Shown piece after piece: positions 1 through 10,205 of a stretch of DNA of 64,000 bases. This DNA comes from Harmonia axyridis. Its lineage: Eukaryota > Arthropoda > Insecta > Coleoptera > Coccinellidae. Below the pieces are notes generated by a model. The model ran no database searches and had not been told where the DNA came from. It saw only the letters and a list, made by a program, of their open reading frames with translations. The DNA lies in NCBI RefSeq assembly GCF_914767665.1, contig NC_059505.1, positions 28,641,506 to 28,705,505 on the forward strand, in the 5' to 3' direction. The translations under genes and the position numbers were made by a program. Numbering within the stretch: the first letter of the stretch is position 1; each line of letters opens with the position of its first letter.

Positions 1-398
1 AATGTAATAGAGACATGCACATCTAGGTAAAATTACGTTTCAGATGTATAATTACCTAGACGATTCCCATAAATGTTTTATCGGTAATTATTGAGGATAT
101 ACTAACTAGGTATGTACACCCGATGTTTATTTGAGCCAGAGAACTGTTACGGTAGCGTAATTTTTTCTGCAAAGGGTATATTTTCCTCAGAATTTTATTT
201 TGATGAATGGACGATGCGGTATCGGCATGCAGGATGCCGGGAAATTGTTGGTCTTTTCTGGCGTGCCTGCTGTACAACCTGAGCTGTGTCGGTTCGTCCT
301 CTTCCAACGGATCTTATTCGTGATTCTCACGGATGGGGCTGATGACAGAGCTGTCAAAGGTTCTTTGCGAGAGTATCCGAATACAAGATAACATACTT
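1..398. other. Unassigned left edge
   Basis: There is a minus-strand open frame of 83 codons (56-307) but it has no motif I recognise and no splice or start context that singles it out. The stretch is slightly richer in GC than its surroundings and may be the tail of a diverged repeat. I see no gene here that I can support. Confidence 0.3.
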
Positions 399-968
399 TT
401 CTCTATTTCAGTATCGTAATGAGTTCATTACAGTACTAAAAACAGTGCTGTAATGAACTCATTACAGCATCGTTTTCAGATATATTTTTCGTTTTGTGGT
501 TGTCTATGCTGACTATGAATCCTATCAAATTTCAACAAACGTCAATAATTGTCAATATAATATAATTTGGATATAGTGAAATGATTTGCAACATTATTCG
601 CAATTTCTCTTAATTCTGGTGGTGTTAAATCGATTTCGTCAGACATAATTCACGAATTCAATACGTAATTGCAAATTATTTCTAAATTCGAAATGTACAA
701 TTCATATTCAAATTCCGTAATCTGTCAATTTTTGTAATAGTCACACCAACTGCCAAGATACAATACAAAAGTCACTAGGATATATAATCTAAATTTTTCA
801 TTTAATTTAGACAATATTTCGCAAAAGTTGACTGAAATAGAGAAAATATCATGTAATACTCGTGCAGAAGGCAATTCCAACACTCATGCGTTCGAAAACT
901 CGCTCCTTCGTCGCTTGTTTTCGAATTTCGCATTCGTGTTGGAATAGGAGCCCATTCTGCAACTTGTT
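399..968 (-). mobile_element. Family P repeat, copy 1
   Basis: A non-autonomous repeat of about 570 bp. A 446-bp unit (399-844) is bounded by inverted copies of TTCTCTATTTCAGT. Beyond its right end lies a hairpin module (about 850-968) with nested stems around TTCGAAAAC/GTTTTCGAA. Inside the unit are a palindrome (411-468, GTAATGAGTTCATTACAG type) and, on the minus strand, an open start reading MSDEIDLTPPELREIANNV. This N-terminus resembles the starts of insect tyrosine-recombinase (Crypton-like) proteins, but that link is weak inference. The arrangement is shared with copies at 982, 24503 and 51190. Confidence 0.7.
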
Positions 969-981
969 CTAGAATATACTA

Positions 982-1840
982 TTCTCTATTTCAGTATCGT
1001 AATGAGTTCATTACAGTACTAAAAACAGTGCTGTAATAAACTCATCAACACTGACTTCCGATCTTATCAAATTTCAACACATGTCAATTGTCGTAGGTAA
1101 TTGCACAAGTGCATCAAAATTACCGAAAATTTTGCATGACAGCGTGTTGTCATAAAAACTGCATGAGTTCATTTTCATTTTTGGAGAAAGAGCCCGACAC
1201 CGAAGGTGGAGGGCTCTTTCTCCAAAAATGAAAATGACCGAATGCAGTTTTTCAAAGAAAACACGCTGGAATGCGAAATTATCCGGTCATTTTGATGCAC
1301 GAATTTTCCCGAATAAACTGTTACATCACTTGTCAAACTGATGTAGAATGGAATTGCCATAGATTTGAACTGTGTAAGATGCATAGAAACTATGCATCTA
1401 TGAACAGAACAATTATCGCAGTGCAGTTTCGCTTCCTACAATGCAATTATCGCTGTAATTTTCGATAATTGTTCTCCAGATACATAGAATTTTTGACAGG
1501 AGGGAAATATTCGATATAATATAATTTGGATATAGTGAAATGATTTGCAAGATTATTCGCAATTTCTCTCCATTCTGGTGGCGTCAAAGAAATAATTCAC
1601 GAATTTAATGCTTAATTAATAATCATTCAAAAATTAGAAACGTACGGTTCAAATTCCGTAATCTGCCAATTTTTGTAACAGTCAAACCAACTGCCGAGAT
1701 ACAATACAAAAATCACTAGGATTTATAATCTGAATTTTTCATTGAATTTCGACAATACTTATTTCACAACACTGAAATAGAGAAAATATCGTCCATTACT
1801 CATTGCACGAGGGAATTCCAACCCTCATACATTCGAAATT
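982..1840 (-). mobile_element. Family P repeat, copy 2, with nested hairpin insert
   Basis: This copy has the same TTCTCTATTTCAGT inverted ends (982-995 and 1771-1784) and the same internal sequence as copy 1, followed by a degraded hairpin module to about 1840. It is about 415 bp longer than copy 1 because a second hairpin-rich sequence (about 1096-1510) sits inside it. Subtracting that insert restores the family length of about 445 bp. The minus-strand start codon region seen in copy 1 is damaged here. Confidence 0.65.
1109..1300. repeat. Nested long hairpin inside family P copy 2
   Basis: The arms 1109-1197 and about 1209-1300 are inverted copies. The inner core is near perfect: GGAGAAAGAGCCC pairs with GGGCTCTTTCTCC, and a small stem with a GAA loop (CACC-GAA-GGTG) caps it. 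A second, weaker inverted repeat follows at about 1395-1490. It is absent from family P copy 1, so it is an insertion. Confidence 0.7.
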
Positions 1841-1845
1841 ATCTG

Positions 1846-2880
1846 AAGTTACTTGAGTATCTATGAACTCAATAAAAAAAACTTTTTCAGACATTTGACA
1901 AGATTTTTTTAGTTACTTCTTATATTATTTTAGGTTTTCGTTATCTATGTATAGGGTAAGGTTGAGAAGAGACCTAAAGATGCCATCCCCGCATCAGGAT
2001 TCTTTTATATACTTCTTGGTTTCTCGGATATCTAGGAGACTTCCTAGTATCGCAAATACTTTTTGGTATTCAAGATACTTTTCGGTATCTAAGATACTTT
2101 TTCAAGATACAAGATCCGTTTTTTCCGAAAAGTATTTCAGAAACTAAGCAGAGTAAGTATCTGAAATGCTCTTTTCTGACAGTTCTAGCTGATGAGAATC
2201 GATTATTCGGAGAGGAAAAGATTCAGAAGGGAATATTTGTTGAGTCTTCAAAAAATTGATGATGCAAGTCACCAGATGAATTTCAGAGTTATATGCAATA
2301 TTCAGTGAATTATCGAGGAATCTGTTCTCCGAATCATCCTTTATTAGGTTATCCCTTACCATGTATGCTTTTCATCTTTTTGTCTTTCTTTTGAAGACTT
2401 CTACACATTTTTATAGTTTTATCTTCATTTTTATGCTTCATTTACTTATATTAGCAACAAAATGAAGTCCATCAAAGGAAAATGTCGTTACAGGTCTAGC
2501 AAAACAATCTTTTACTCTCTACAAAACAACTTTTTAGGTTATATTGTCAACGACACACCAAAAGATTTATTATGATTCATTGAAATGTGAAAAACCATGC
2601 TAGTAGCAGTTGAACATCAAATCGAAACCACCTAAACCAATTCTTATTACAAATGAAATACATACACCCTATCGGAATAAGTACATCGGGTCGATAAGTT
2701 TGAAGGGTTGATATTACAAACATTAGAAATTGCCATTTCCAGGTTAATACAGTTGGTAACTCTGGTTAACGGTCTTTAAAGATATGCCATTGCTAAAAAT
2801 TAGAGTATATTTCTAAAATATACAAATATTCAAGGATCTAACCAGCTAGGTAGATTTGCATAGTATATATATATATTGTT
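1846..2880. other. AT-rich, no gene seen
   Basis: No coding sequence can be supported. At about 2040-2125 a degenerate motif of the type AAGATACTTTTCGGTATC recurs four times at roughly 20-25 bp spacing, with half-sites in inverted order. The remainder is low-complexity AT-rich DNA. Confidence 0.4.
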
Positions 2881-2909
2881 AAAAACTTGAGAAGAATTGA
2901 TGGACGCAA

Positions 2910-3045
2910 TTATTTAGTTAATCAACTCACTATTCGTTTTATTGTAGACAAATTTAAAAGTGAATTTTTTTATACTAGTTAAACAAGAGTACCAGTATCA
3001 AGTACTGAGCCGTATTTGGTACCACATTCAAATTTTTCACAATAC
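2910..3045 (+). repeat. Fragment homologous to 54530-54670, part inverted
   Basis: Positions 2920-2970 match 54537-54590 in the same direction (shared CAACTCACTATT, GTAGACAAATT type). Positions about 2985-3030 match the adjoining part of the 54.6 kb copy in the opposite direction (GAGTACCAGTATCAAGTACT against the complement of 54593-54640). This is a small internal inversion in one of two copies of an old repeat. Confidence 0.55.
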
Positions 3046-3049
3046 ATGA

Positions 3050-3570
3050 TATTGCATGATCTACGGGATCTACGACCTTAGAGTTTTTGTTTGCACACGT
3101 TAGGGACCAGTGTAAAAAAGGCGCCCAGTATCATATTATGGCGATAGTTACGTCAATAATATCAAGATACCAGTTACCATAAATGAATTGTGGACCATGA
3201 TAATAGGTACACCATCTCTTGAGTCTTATCATTGCGAATAATTTCTCAATAAATCCAACAGAAAAAACTGCACTTCCCCTTTTCAAAACTCCAGATATCT
3301 AAGAAAATATCTACCTGAAAAAAAGCTCGTGGTATACATTGGCGTAACTAAAGCTGACTCATGAAGGGGGGTTACCCCACTTTGGAAAACCAAAACTTTT
3401 CAATTCTCTATAAATTTTTGTTTTTTTTTTAAGTTATTACTTTTTTAAAATTTTTTCTAGTCTAGGGAATCTTTTGATGCAACAAATTATATTACTGAAC
3501 CCAGTAAGAAATAAGTATTCTACTGGATATAGGACCAAGGACTCATAAGGCCTTTATGAGGGTTTTTTTA
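3050..3570. other. No gene seen
   Basis: AT-rich with homopolymer runs. I see no open frame, repeat arms or family resemblance. Confidence 0.4.
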
Positions 3571-3574
3571 CATA

Positions 3575-4290
3575 TCTTAATAATCAAAAAAAGTGACAAC
3601 GAAATTTGGCTTTCGGAATGGAGTAATGTCTTCAACAAAAGTTTAATCGTTGATCTTTTAGAGAAAACTCCAATTTTCCAAGGGAAATTTGGTGTGTTTT
3701 AAATCGAATATTATTAATCATACTGATTGCAATAGTACTTATACTCTTCAATTACCATTGAAAATTGAAAGCCCATTATGGGGTGTTGCGTATAAGAAAC
3801 CATTGGTCACTTGATAAATAGTTATCCAATTTATAAATTTCATGTTGTTTCCAAGTTATCTATTCACTTTCAGTTTCAAATTCTTTTTCAGAAAGGGTCG
3901 CTATTTTAAAATCAATAAAAAGGAGACTTTTTCATTTAGTATCAACTCCTTTCTGGTTCTTTTTTTTGTTTGTTTTCAGATGTAATTAGGGATTCAAGCT
4001 TGGTTTGATATTCAAGCTGGACTTGAAATCAACTTATAATTGACTTGAGCTTGAGTTGATTTCAAGTCAAACTCAAGCTTCTTGAGCTTGAGTAGAGTAG
4101 CTTGAATATCAAGCCAAGCCGTGAATCCCTAGATGTTATTATAATATATGTGTCGTCAACTTTTGGTGAAAAGGAAGGATGGAAAATATTGTTTTTTTTT
4201 TTTTAAGAAGAAGCCAACAAACCAATCACTACACCTATTCGGGGAGACAGTTTTTCTGAGCTTTTCAACTGTGCTCTGTACGTCAAAAAT
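3575..4290 (+). mobile_element. Jockey-like LINE 3' end, degraded copy
   Basis: This stretch aligns by eye with 58250-58790. Shared landmarks, in order, are the GAAATTTGGC-TTCGGAATGGAGT block, TCTTCAACAAAAGT, GAAAGCCCA, CTCCTTTCTGGTTCTTTT and, at the 3' end, ACTACACCTATTCGGGGAG. Its reading frame is broken everywhere. The better copy at 58.3 kb shows it is the C-terminal tail of a LINE polymerase. Copy 1 is interrupted at 3987-4131 by a short hAT-type MITE that is absent from copy 2. Confidence 0.65.
3987..4131. mobile_element. 145-bp hAT-type MITE
   Basis: It begins TAGGGATTCA and ends TGAATCCCTA, with near-matching flanking octamers GATGTAAT (3979-3986) and GATGTTAT (4132-4139). The interior is built from CAAGCTTGAGTTGATTTCAAG-type subterminal repeats in both orientations, so it can fold on itself. 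The ends match five longer copies in the window (10739, 30744, 33356, 47422, 55405). The related LINE at 58.64 kb lacks it, which gives an empty site. Confidence 0.85.
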
Positions 4291-4299
4291 GTATTAGAC

Positions 4300-5400
4300 C
4301 CCATTCACATTTCCTCTACTAATACTGAGTTCTGAGATTTATCTATACATGTTTGATTGTTTGAAGTTGACAATATTTTGTATTGCTATTTATCAACAAA
4401 AAAAAATAATCAGTTGTGCAATTGTGATAAATTATTATGAGAGACTATAGGTAGCTAACTTTCTTGATTTTATCCCGTCTTATACTCTACTGAGTAGAAT
4501 ATCAGTAGCACCATACCATTTCTCCATCGCGTCCGACAGTGACCATTGTGACCGGCAATCAGCGGCGGGTTCCGTATTGGTCGAACGCATTTTTTGGACA
4601 ACTTCTCCGGCCAGCTAACAACCAAAGGTTACCGTTTCCATGGAATTAATTCACCTTGATATCAAAAGCCACCGTAAATAGTCGGGTATCGCGTGCCCAG
4701 CACCAGGTACACTCCCAGTCCCCACCTGGTGCTCCCTCGCTGGGAGCCAATAGTCTCGGAGGAGAGGCGGAGCGTCCGCTATCATTACATTCTCATATTA
4801 CATATTCATATATTTACAACAACCATTTTATTCAACGTTTCATTACGTCCTTTCGATACTTTTCCACGATAACGGACTGCGGCTGCGTTCCCTCGGTGTG
4901 ACGGAACGCACCCTTTTCGGAGAAAGGAGTCTGGCCGGGTAGGTACTTATTCAAATATGACGTGTCCGAGTCCGCGAGATCGGACTCGATAAGGCGGTCT
5001 TAGGAACGGATATAGCTGGCGTATATTATGCGGGATGTAATGATTATGAATTGAATTGGAATATTTTGCTGAGTTTCGTACCTAGTCTAGTCGTCTGGTT
5101 GGAAAAAGGAGAATATTTGCTATACTTACGAGTTTTATACTGAGTTTTATTGAACCCTCTTTAGTAATACAGGGTCTTTATATATGATTGTAAATTGTGA
5201 CATCGTAGTTACCTTTTAAATTAAGTAATTTTTCATTAATACTGGCAACTGCACTCAAGTGCAAAAAACGCAACAAGTTGATATTAAGTGAAATTTGCAG
5301 GCCATTGTTTCAATATTTTGAGCTTAATTTTCAAATTGAAGTGAAGGGTGCTTTTTAGAGGTATAGAACTTTAAATTGCAATAAAACAACGATGGATTAT
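4300..5400. other. Unassigned; GC-richer 4500-5010
   Basis: No protein is recognisable. The sub-stretch 4500-5010 is clearly richer in GC than its neighbours and has complex, non-repetitive sequence. It could be conserved regulatory DNA or an old LTR. I looked for matching ends and found none. Confidence 0.35.
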
Positions 5401-5444
5401 TCGATTGATATGAATTTTATTTATCCGCAAGATAATCTTGTGGC

Positions 5445-6086
5445 TTACATTTTAAATATAATTTCTGGCATATGACCGCCACGGATGGCTCGGATGTAGT
5501 CCAATCTGGACGTCCAATTTTCAATGACTTTTTCCAAAATTTGTGGCCGTATATCGGCAATAACACGGCGAATGTTGTCTTCCAAATGGCCAAGGGTTTG
5601 TGGCTTATCCGCATAGACCAATGACTTTACATAGCCCCAAAGAAAGTAGTCTGACGGTGTTAAATCATAAAATCTTGGAGGCTAATTCACAGGTCCAAAA
5701 CGTGGAATTAGGCGGTCACCATACGTGTCGTTCAATAAATCGATTGTGGCACGAGCTGTGTGACATGTTGCGCCGTCTTGTTGGAACCACAGCTCCTGGA
5801 CATCAAGGTTGTTCAATTCAGGAATGAAAAAGTTAGTAATCATGTCTCTATACCGATCACCATTAACTGAAACGTTCTGGCCATCATCGTTTTTGAAGAA
5901 GGACAGACCAATGATTCCACCAGCCCATAAAGCGCACCAAACAGTCAGTTTTTCTGGATTTAACGGTGTTTCGACATGCACTTGAGGATTAGCTCCACTC
6001 CAAATGCGGCAGTTTCGTTTGTTGACGCAGCCATTTAACCAGAAGTGCGTTTCATCGCTAAACAAAATAAAATGGACGTAGTGCGC
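5445..6086 (-). pseudogene. DD41D mariner-type transposase remnant
   Basis: Reading on the minus strand, the C-terminal catalytic half of a mariner/Tc1-superfamily transposase is visible. FSDETHFWLNG carries the first catalytic Asp, FQQDGATCHTA the second, and LTPSDYFLWGYVK the third. Counting from the second to the third Asp gives 41 intervening residues if the in-frame TAG at 5682-5684 is read through, hence DD41D. Apart from that single stop (at a position that is Trp in the surrounding consensus as I know it), the frame runs on to the natural stop at 5445-5447. The N-terminal DNA-binding half is missing upstream of about 6068, where the frame meets a TGA. It is therefore 5' truncated and inactive. 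Confidence 0.85.
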
Positions 6087-6826
6087 GATTCACGGAAAAA
6101 AATCGTAATCTACATTCAAGTATAAGGATAATCTTGAACAAATATTCTAAATCTAAGTTGTTTTAATATTGCGTTGAAACTATTTTACTTGAAACAAAAA
6201 TATCATTCTTTCATTTCAAGAACACACATATACTTGTTTACCAAGATTACAATATATTTAACTGAAGATTTCGTGTTCTCGATTCAACAAGATCACTAGT
6301 ATAAAAGCAAGAATAGCTATCAAGATCCATTGAAAATCATTTTGTTTCCTCTAGAGAAAATGTAATACATGAGTCAAAATTAATAGAAGTCGATCGAAGT
6401 CTAGTTTTGATATTGACTTGAAAGAAAACCATTCTTATAACTAGAATATTAATCCTCAATTGTAGTAAAAATTGTTTTGATGGAAGAGTTGCACTGATTA
6501 TATTAAGAATAGCTATCTTGGTTGAAATCTAAAATATCTTCCGCGAATTCAACTACTGCTCTTCTGAAGCATACACTATTCTTAATCCAAATACTAATAT
6601 ACGCAAGCCAAATACAGATACGCTCTACTACGGCTGGCCGTTTGTTCACGCGCAGATTGTGGTTGGTCGGAGCGAATGATAGGGCTTGCGCATGATGCTA
6701 GTCTAGATAGTTGGAACTAGTGGAAAGTGGAAAGTTTATTGGCAGAAATTTCCGAAGAACAGTCGAAGAGAGCAGGAACAGTTTTTTATAGTTTAGCGTT
6801 CATAATATTTTTAGTGATTTATTATT
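6087..6826 (+). promoter_or_regulatory. Upstream region of the SAM-domain gene
   Basis: The first 500 bases are AT-rich and featureless. From about 6630 to 6790 the sequence becomes GC-richer, with CACGCGCAG, TTGGTCGGAGCG and TTGCGCATGATG elements, and it leads without further ATGs of good context to the start codon at 6827. I infer a promoter and 5' leader here. No TATA box is evident. Confidence 0.35.
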
Positions 6827-7367
6827 ATGGAGAAAATTCTAGACGAATGGGAATTGGCCGATTTGATTCCAATATTCAAGGGTGAGTACCTATATTTACA
6901 GATATTCTGAGAAATTGTTTTATGCACTTCGTTGGTGTGAATGAAAAAATTAACAGATTGATTGTTGGCCAGGTATCATTAGATTTTATACTGAAATTCA
7001 CGCTTTGGGTTTTCAGAGCATGGAATAACACCTGATAATATAACAAAACTAACAGAAAGCCTAATTAAGGAATTGATCCCTAATATCGGAAAAAGGATGA
7101 AATTCACTGAGAAGTGGATTAAGATAGTAGAGTCGTCGGTATGTACTCAAGTATGTTTTCTTTTCATTCATTATTTTTGTGATGTGATATTTTTTAAATT
7201 TTTGTTATAAGTTTTTCTTATGATAATATATTATATATTATTGACGAATGTTATGTTATATGTTTATGTTGAGAAAATAAAATGTGTTCAATTTTTTCCT
7301 TTGTAAATTCTGTTATCACCCAAAATTCCATTTTCAGGTACCTCATAAGAAAAATATGGAATGTTGA
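6827..7367 (+). CDS. Small SAM-domain protein, three exons
   Basis: Joining 6827-6881, 7017-7138 and 7338-7367 gives a 68-residue protein. Exon 1 starts at ATGG and ends in phase 1 at a GTGAGT donor. Exon 2 follows a TTTTCAG acceptor and ends in phase 0 at a GTATGT donor. Exon 3 follows another TTTTCAG acceptor and stops at TGA 7365-7367. Residues 1-59 read as one sterile-alpha-motif (SAM) domain: Trp8 and Phe17 in the first helices, then HGIT, KLTE, the hallmark IKELIPNIGKRMKF, and a C-terminal helix ending near Ser59. SAM domains are helical modules for protein-protein binding and sometimes RNA binding. Nothing here indicates the partner. The protein may be a stand-alone SAM module, or these may be the first exons of a longer gene with other exons spliced on; an AATAAA inside intron 2 (about 7276) allows an early end. 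The reading frame and three matching splice phases argue for a live or recently live gene. Confidence 0.75.
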
Positions 7368-7714
7368 GTGATCCTTCGGAGAAAATAATTATTGTTGTTA
7401 TCCCTCCATCATCAGCTATCCGTTTTTTAACGATGTGATATTAGACCTTCCATATTCAATCATTAAAAAAAACTCGATCTTCTCTCCAAAATAATCTGTT
7501 ACCTAACAGAGGATGTCATTTATTTCAAAAACCAATATTGAGGGATTATACGATATATGCCCAATATGATTTGTCGAGATAAATAATATCGTGATACCTA
7601 ATATGTTAACACTATGCCTGAAAGGTACAAGTTTCTCTATATTTGAAGAGATAATAGATGATTTCCAAAATAAATTCAACTTCATTTCACGTAACTCAAG
7701 TATAATACAATTCG
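7368..7714. other. Possible 3' UTR, otherwise nothing seen
   Basis: AT-rich sequence downstream of the SAM gene stop. A weak AATAAA-type signal lies near 7668. I see no coding sequence. Confidence 0.3.
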
Positions 7715-7946
7715 AAACTCGGTGATTTACAATTCTTCGGGTATATTAATCGCTAGAGGTAACATTACCTCCGAGATTTAGGGTACTTCATTATGTACGA
7801 TTACTGTAGAGTTGTACCAAGAACCTTATATTCCTTACAATTCGTACAACTCTACAGTAATCGTACACAATGAAGTACCCTAAATCTCGGACGTAATGTT
7901 ACGTCTAGCGATTAATATACCCAAAGAATTGTAAACCACCGAGTTT
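7715..7946. mobile_element. 232-bp long-hairpin (foldback MITE)
   Basis: Arms of about 102 bp (7715-7816 and 7845-7946) are near-perfect inverted copies around a 28-bp loop. The outer ends read AAACTCGGTG and CACCGAGTTT. The few arm mismatches include a compensating-looking pair around the TAACATTAC segment. It has no coding capacity. I infer a foldback MITE; no convincing target duplication is visible. Confidence 0.8.
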
Positions 7947-7949
7947 TAT

Positions 7950-8156
7950 TTATTCTTATTTGGAAACTAAGAAAGTTTCGTCAGAAGATTGTTCTATGTT
8001 CGATCCAAGAAGTCTTATTCTTATTCGAAGTTTTGGGTAGGTTTACTCGAAGAATGTTCTATACTCATTCCAAGAAGCCTTATTCTTAATCGGAAACTAA
8101 GAAAGTTTTGCCAGAAGATTGTTCTATGTTCGATCCAAGTGGGCTTATTCTTGGTT
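7950..8156. repeat. 65-bp tandem repeat, three units plus a partial
   Basis: Units begin with TTATTCTT at 7950, 8015, 8080 and 8145, giving three exact 65-bp periods and a short fourth. Units 1 and 3 are most alike (GGAAACTAAGAAAGTTT, AGAAGATTGTTCTATG); unit 2 is diverged in its first half. The period is not a multiple of three, so this is not a coding repeat. Confidence 0.85.
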
Positions 8157-8239
8157 AAAGTAATCCTTCATCTTGATATAAAAGTTATTATACTATTCTC
8201 AAGTTTACTTTTCCTCATATGAAGTGTAGTGAACATTTA

Positions 8240-9640
8240 CGTTCAAGAATAACGTGAATCTTGCATTGAGTCAAGTTATGCTTGCGGATATATGAGTCTA
8301 ATATTGCTTCCAGTCAAGACTACTAGTCTTGGATATAGCATATATTTTTTTCAGTGTTCGTATTACGCACAGAACCATTATTTTCGAAATAAAATTGTAC
8401 TATTTGCAAGCGTTCTTCAGGCCTGAGTCTATTCATGATGAATTGCCAAACCAAACTGAGAATAAATCACTTGACAGCTGTTAAATCGGTCGCCATCTTG
8501 AACAGTAATGCCAACTTAAAGTTATATAGGTACCTCGAAAACACCAGTTATAAGCAAAACTTGAAGTGAAATCATAAACAGTATTTCTTATAATTGTTTT
8601 TGACAATATTCTCCATAATTTGAGTTATGTCACATTAAACAGATACAGAGTGTGTTCGTCGAGCTGTTATTTTGACATTTGAGTGGGTTAGGTAAAATTT
8701 ATTGCCTGACTCAGGTGACATAAAAAAGCCTGAGAGAATGCACATTTGAAAAACTCCCTAAAAGAGACACGAAAGAGTCCTAGCTCAATAAAGAGTTAAT
8801 TAAGACTAAAGGAGCGACCCCACACACAGACTTCCACCAAGACCTACCGCTTGTCCCCCACACACCCCACATCTCAATCTCCACGCGTTAGCCCGCGGCT
8901 ATAAGTTTCAAATTAGCCGGAATCCTACATTCTCCAACGGACAACGACAATACCTCGTCGATTTTAAAACGGGATGAATGTTAATTCCCGTCTGAAAAGT
9001 GACGGGGTGGCACACGTCAGGAGCTGGGGAATCGGTTGATTAGCCCGAAGTTTTCGATGGCCCATTCGTAGCTGTCGAGGTGGAAATATCGGCGTCAAAC
9101 TAGACGCGTAGGGGAGCGTCGCAGCGATACACAAAGGGCATTATACCGATGCCAGTCCGTTTGCGAGGCGGTCTCCCGGAAAATTTTTGGCGTAATCCGT
9201 GATTCTATGGGAACGAAGAGAGACAGTGTTGTTAATTGAGGCGTCACAGGAGTTGTGAGAACGCTCGTCTGGTCATGAATATTTTGGCTGGCCGTTCAAC
9301 TTTTTATGATCTATTGTAATACCGACTATATCGGGGTATTCGTTGGAATAACAGAAAATGGCTTACTGTTATGACGTGAAAGTAGTTTGAAAGGTTAAGC
9401 CATTAAGGTTTTTTTTATTTTATGCATTTAGGAATATTGGGCGTTTTGTATTTGAATGCTCGTTATCCGAAGAGAGAGCTTTATTTTTTTGTCACTATGT
9501 ATTAAAAGGATTTTCCTAAAATAAAAAGGTTTCATTTCAATATTCAAACAAACGAGTATATTTAAGAGAAATCAATAAATTGCAAAGAAGAAGGTATGCC
9601 ATTAAGGATGGAAAACGATATCGGTCAAATTGCTGTCACG
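8240..9640. other. Unassigned; GC-richer island 8720-9270
   Basis: No coding frame can be supported. The portion 8800-9270 is strikingly GC-rich for this window and non-repetitive (for example GACGGGGTGGCACACGTCAG and CCGATGCCAGTCCGTTTGCG). Such an island without an open frame is a candidate conserved regulatory element or non-coding exon. That is inference from composition only. Confidence 0.4.
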
Positions 9641-9649
9641 GCTAGGTTG

Positions 9650-10205
9650 CAGCACTATATTACATTGTATGACATTTTCAATGACCAATACGCATTTTGA
9701 ATCGATTGTGAAGCAATGGTATAGACCTTACCTTCCACGTGGTCCCAAAGAATAAAGTCTAAAGATGTTGAATCACAAGATATCGCTGTCCAATTGGGGT
9801 CACATCTTCGAGAAATAACATGACCAGGAAACTTTTCTCTTTGAAATTGTGATTGTTTCGCTACTTCTGTGATACGCAGCGTCGTCTTATTGAAAATAAA
9901 CGCCGCCCACATCAATATCTTCCAAATCCGATCGAAAAAATCATTAATCATAGTTTAATACCCAAGATCGATGATGTTTTCATCTACACTATGGGCTAAA
10001 GAAGCAATATTCTCAGTTGTTCTTGGAGGGACGCACAGGGTTTCCATTCTTCACATCACATACTTGTCCCTTCAGCGCAAATTTTTCTACCGAATTAACT
10101 TTGGCCGGCCGAAAAGGTTCTTTAGTTCTGCAAACTGTGACTGCAGAATTTTCAACATTTTTGTAGTGAATTTTAATTATTCCAATGCGTGTTGTTCCAT
10201 TTTAA
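9650..10205 (-). pseudogene. Mariner-type (DD41D-like) transposase remnant
   Basis: The minus strand first shows an N-terminal helix-turn-helix-like stretch (IKIHYKNVENSAVTV, then GQVCDVKNGNPVRPSKNN). It continues with the C-terminal part: REKFPGHVISRR, DPNW, then CDSTSLDFILWDHVEGKVYT, in which the third catalytic Asp is recognisable. The intervening central catalytic region is missing or scrambled, and there are frameshifts and stops. It belongs to the same broad group as the remnants at 5.4 kb and 39.6 kb. An internal deletion plus decay makes it inactive. Confidence 0.75.

Noticed and set aside
4500..5200. A solo LTR
   Set aside because: Composition hinted at an LTR, but I could find no TG...CA ends with a target duplication.
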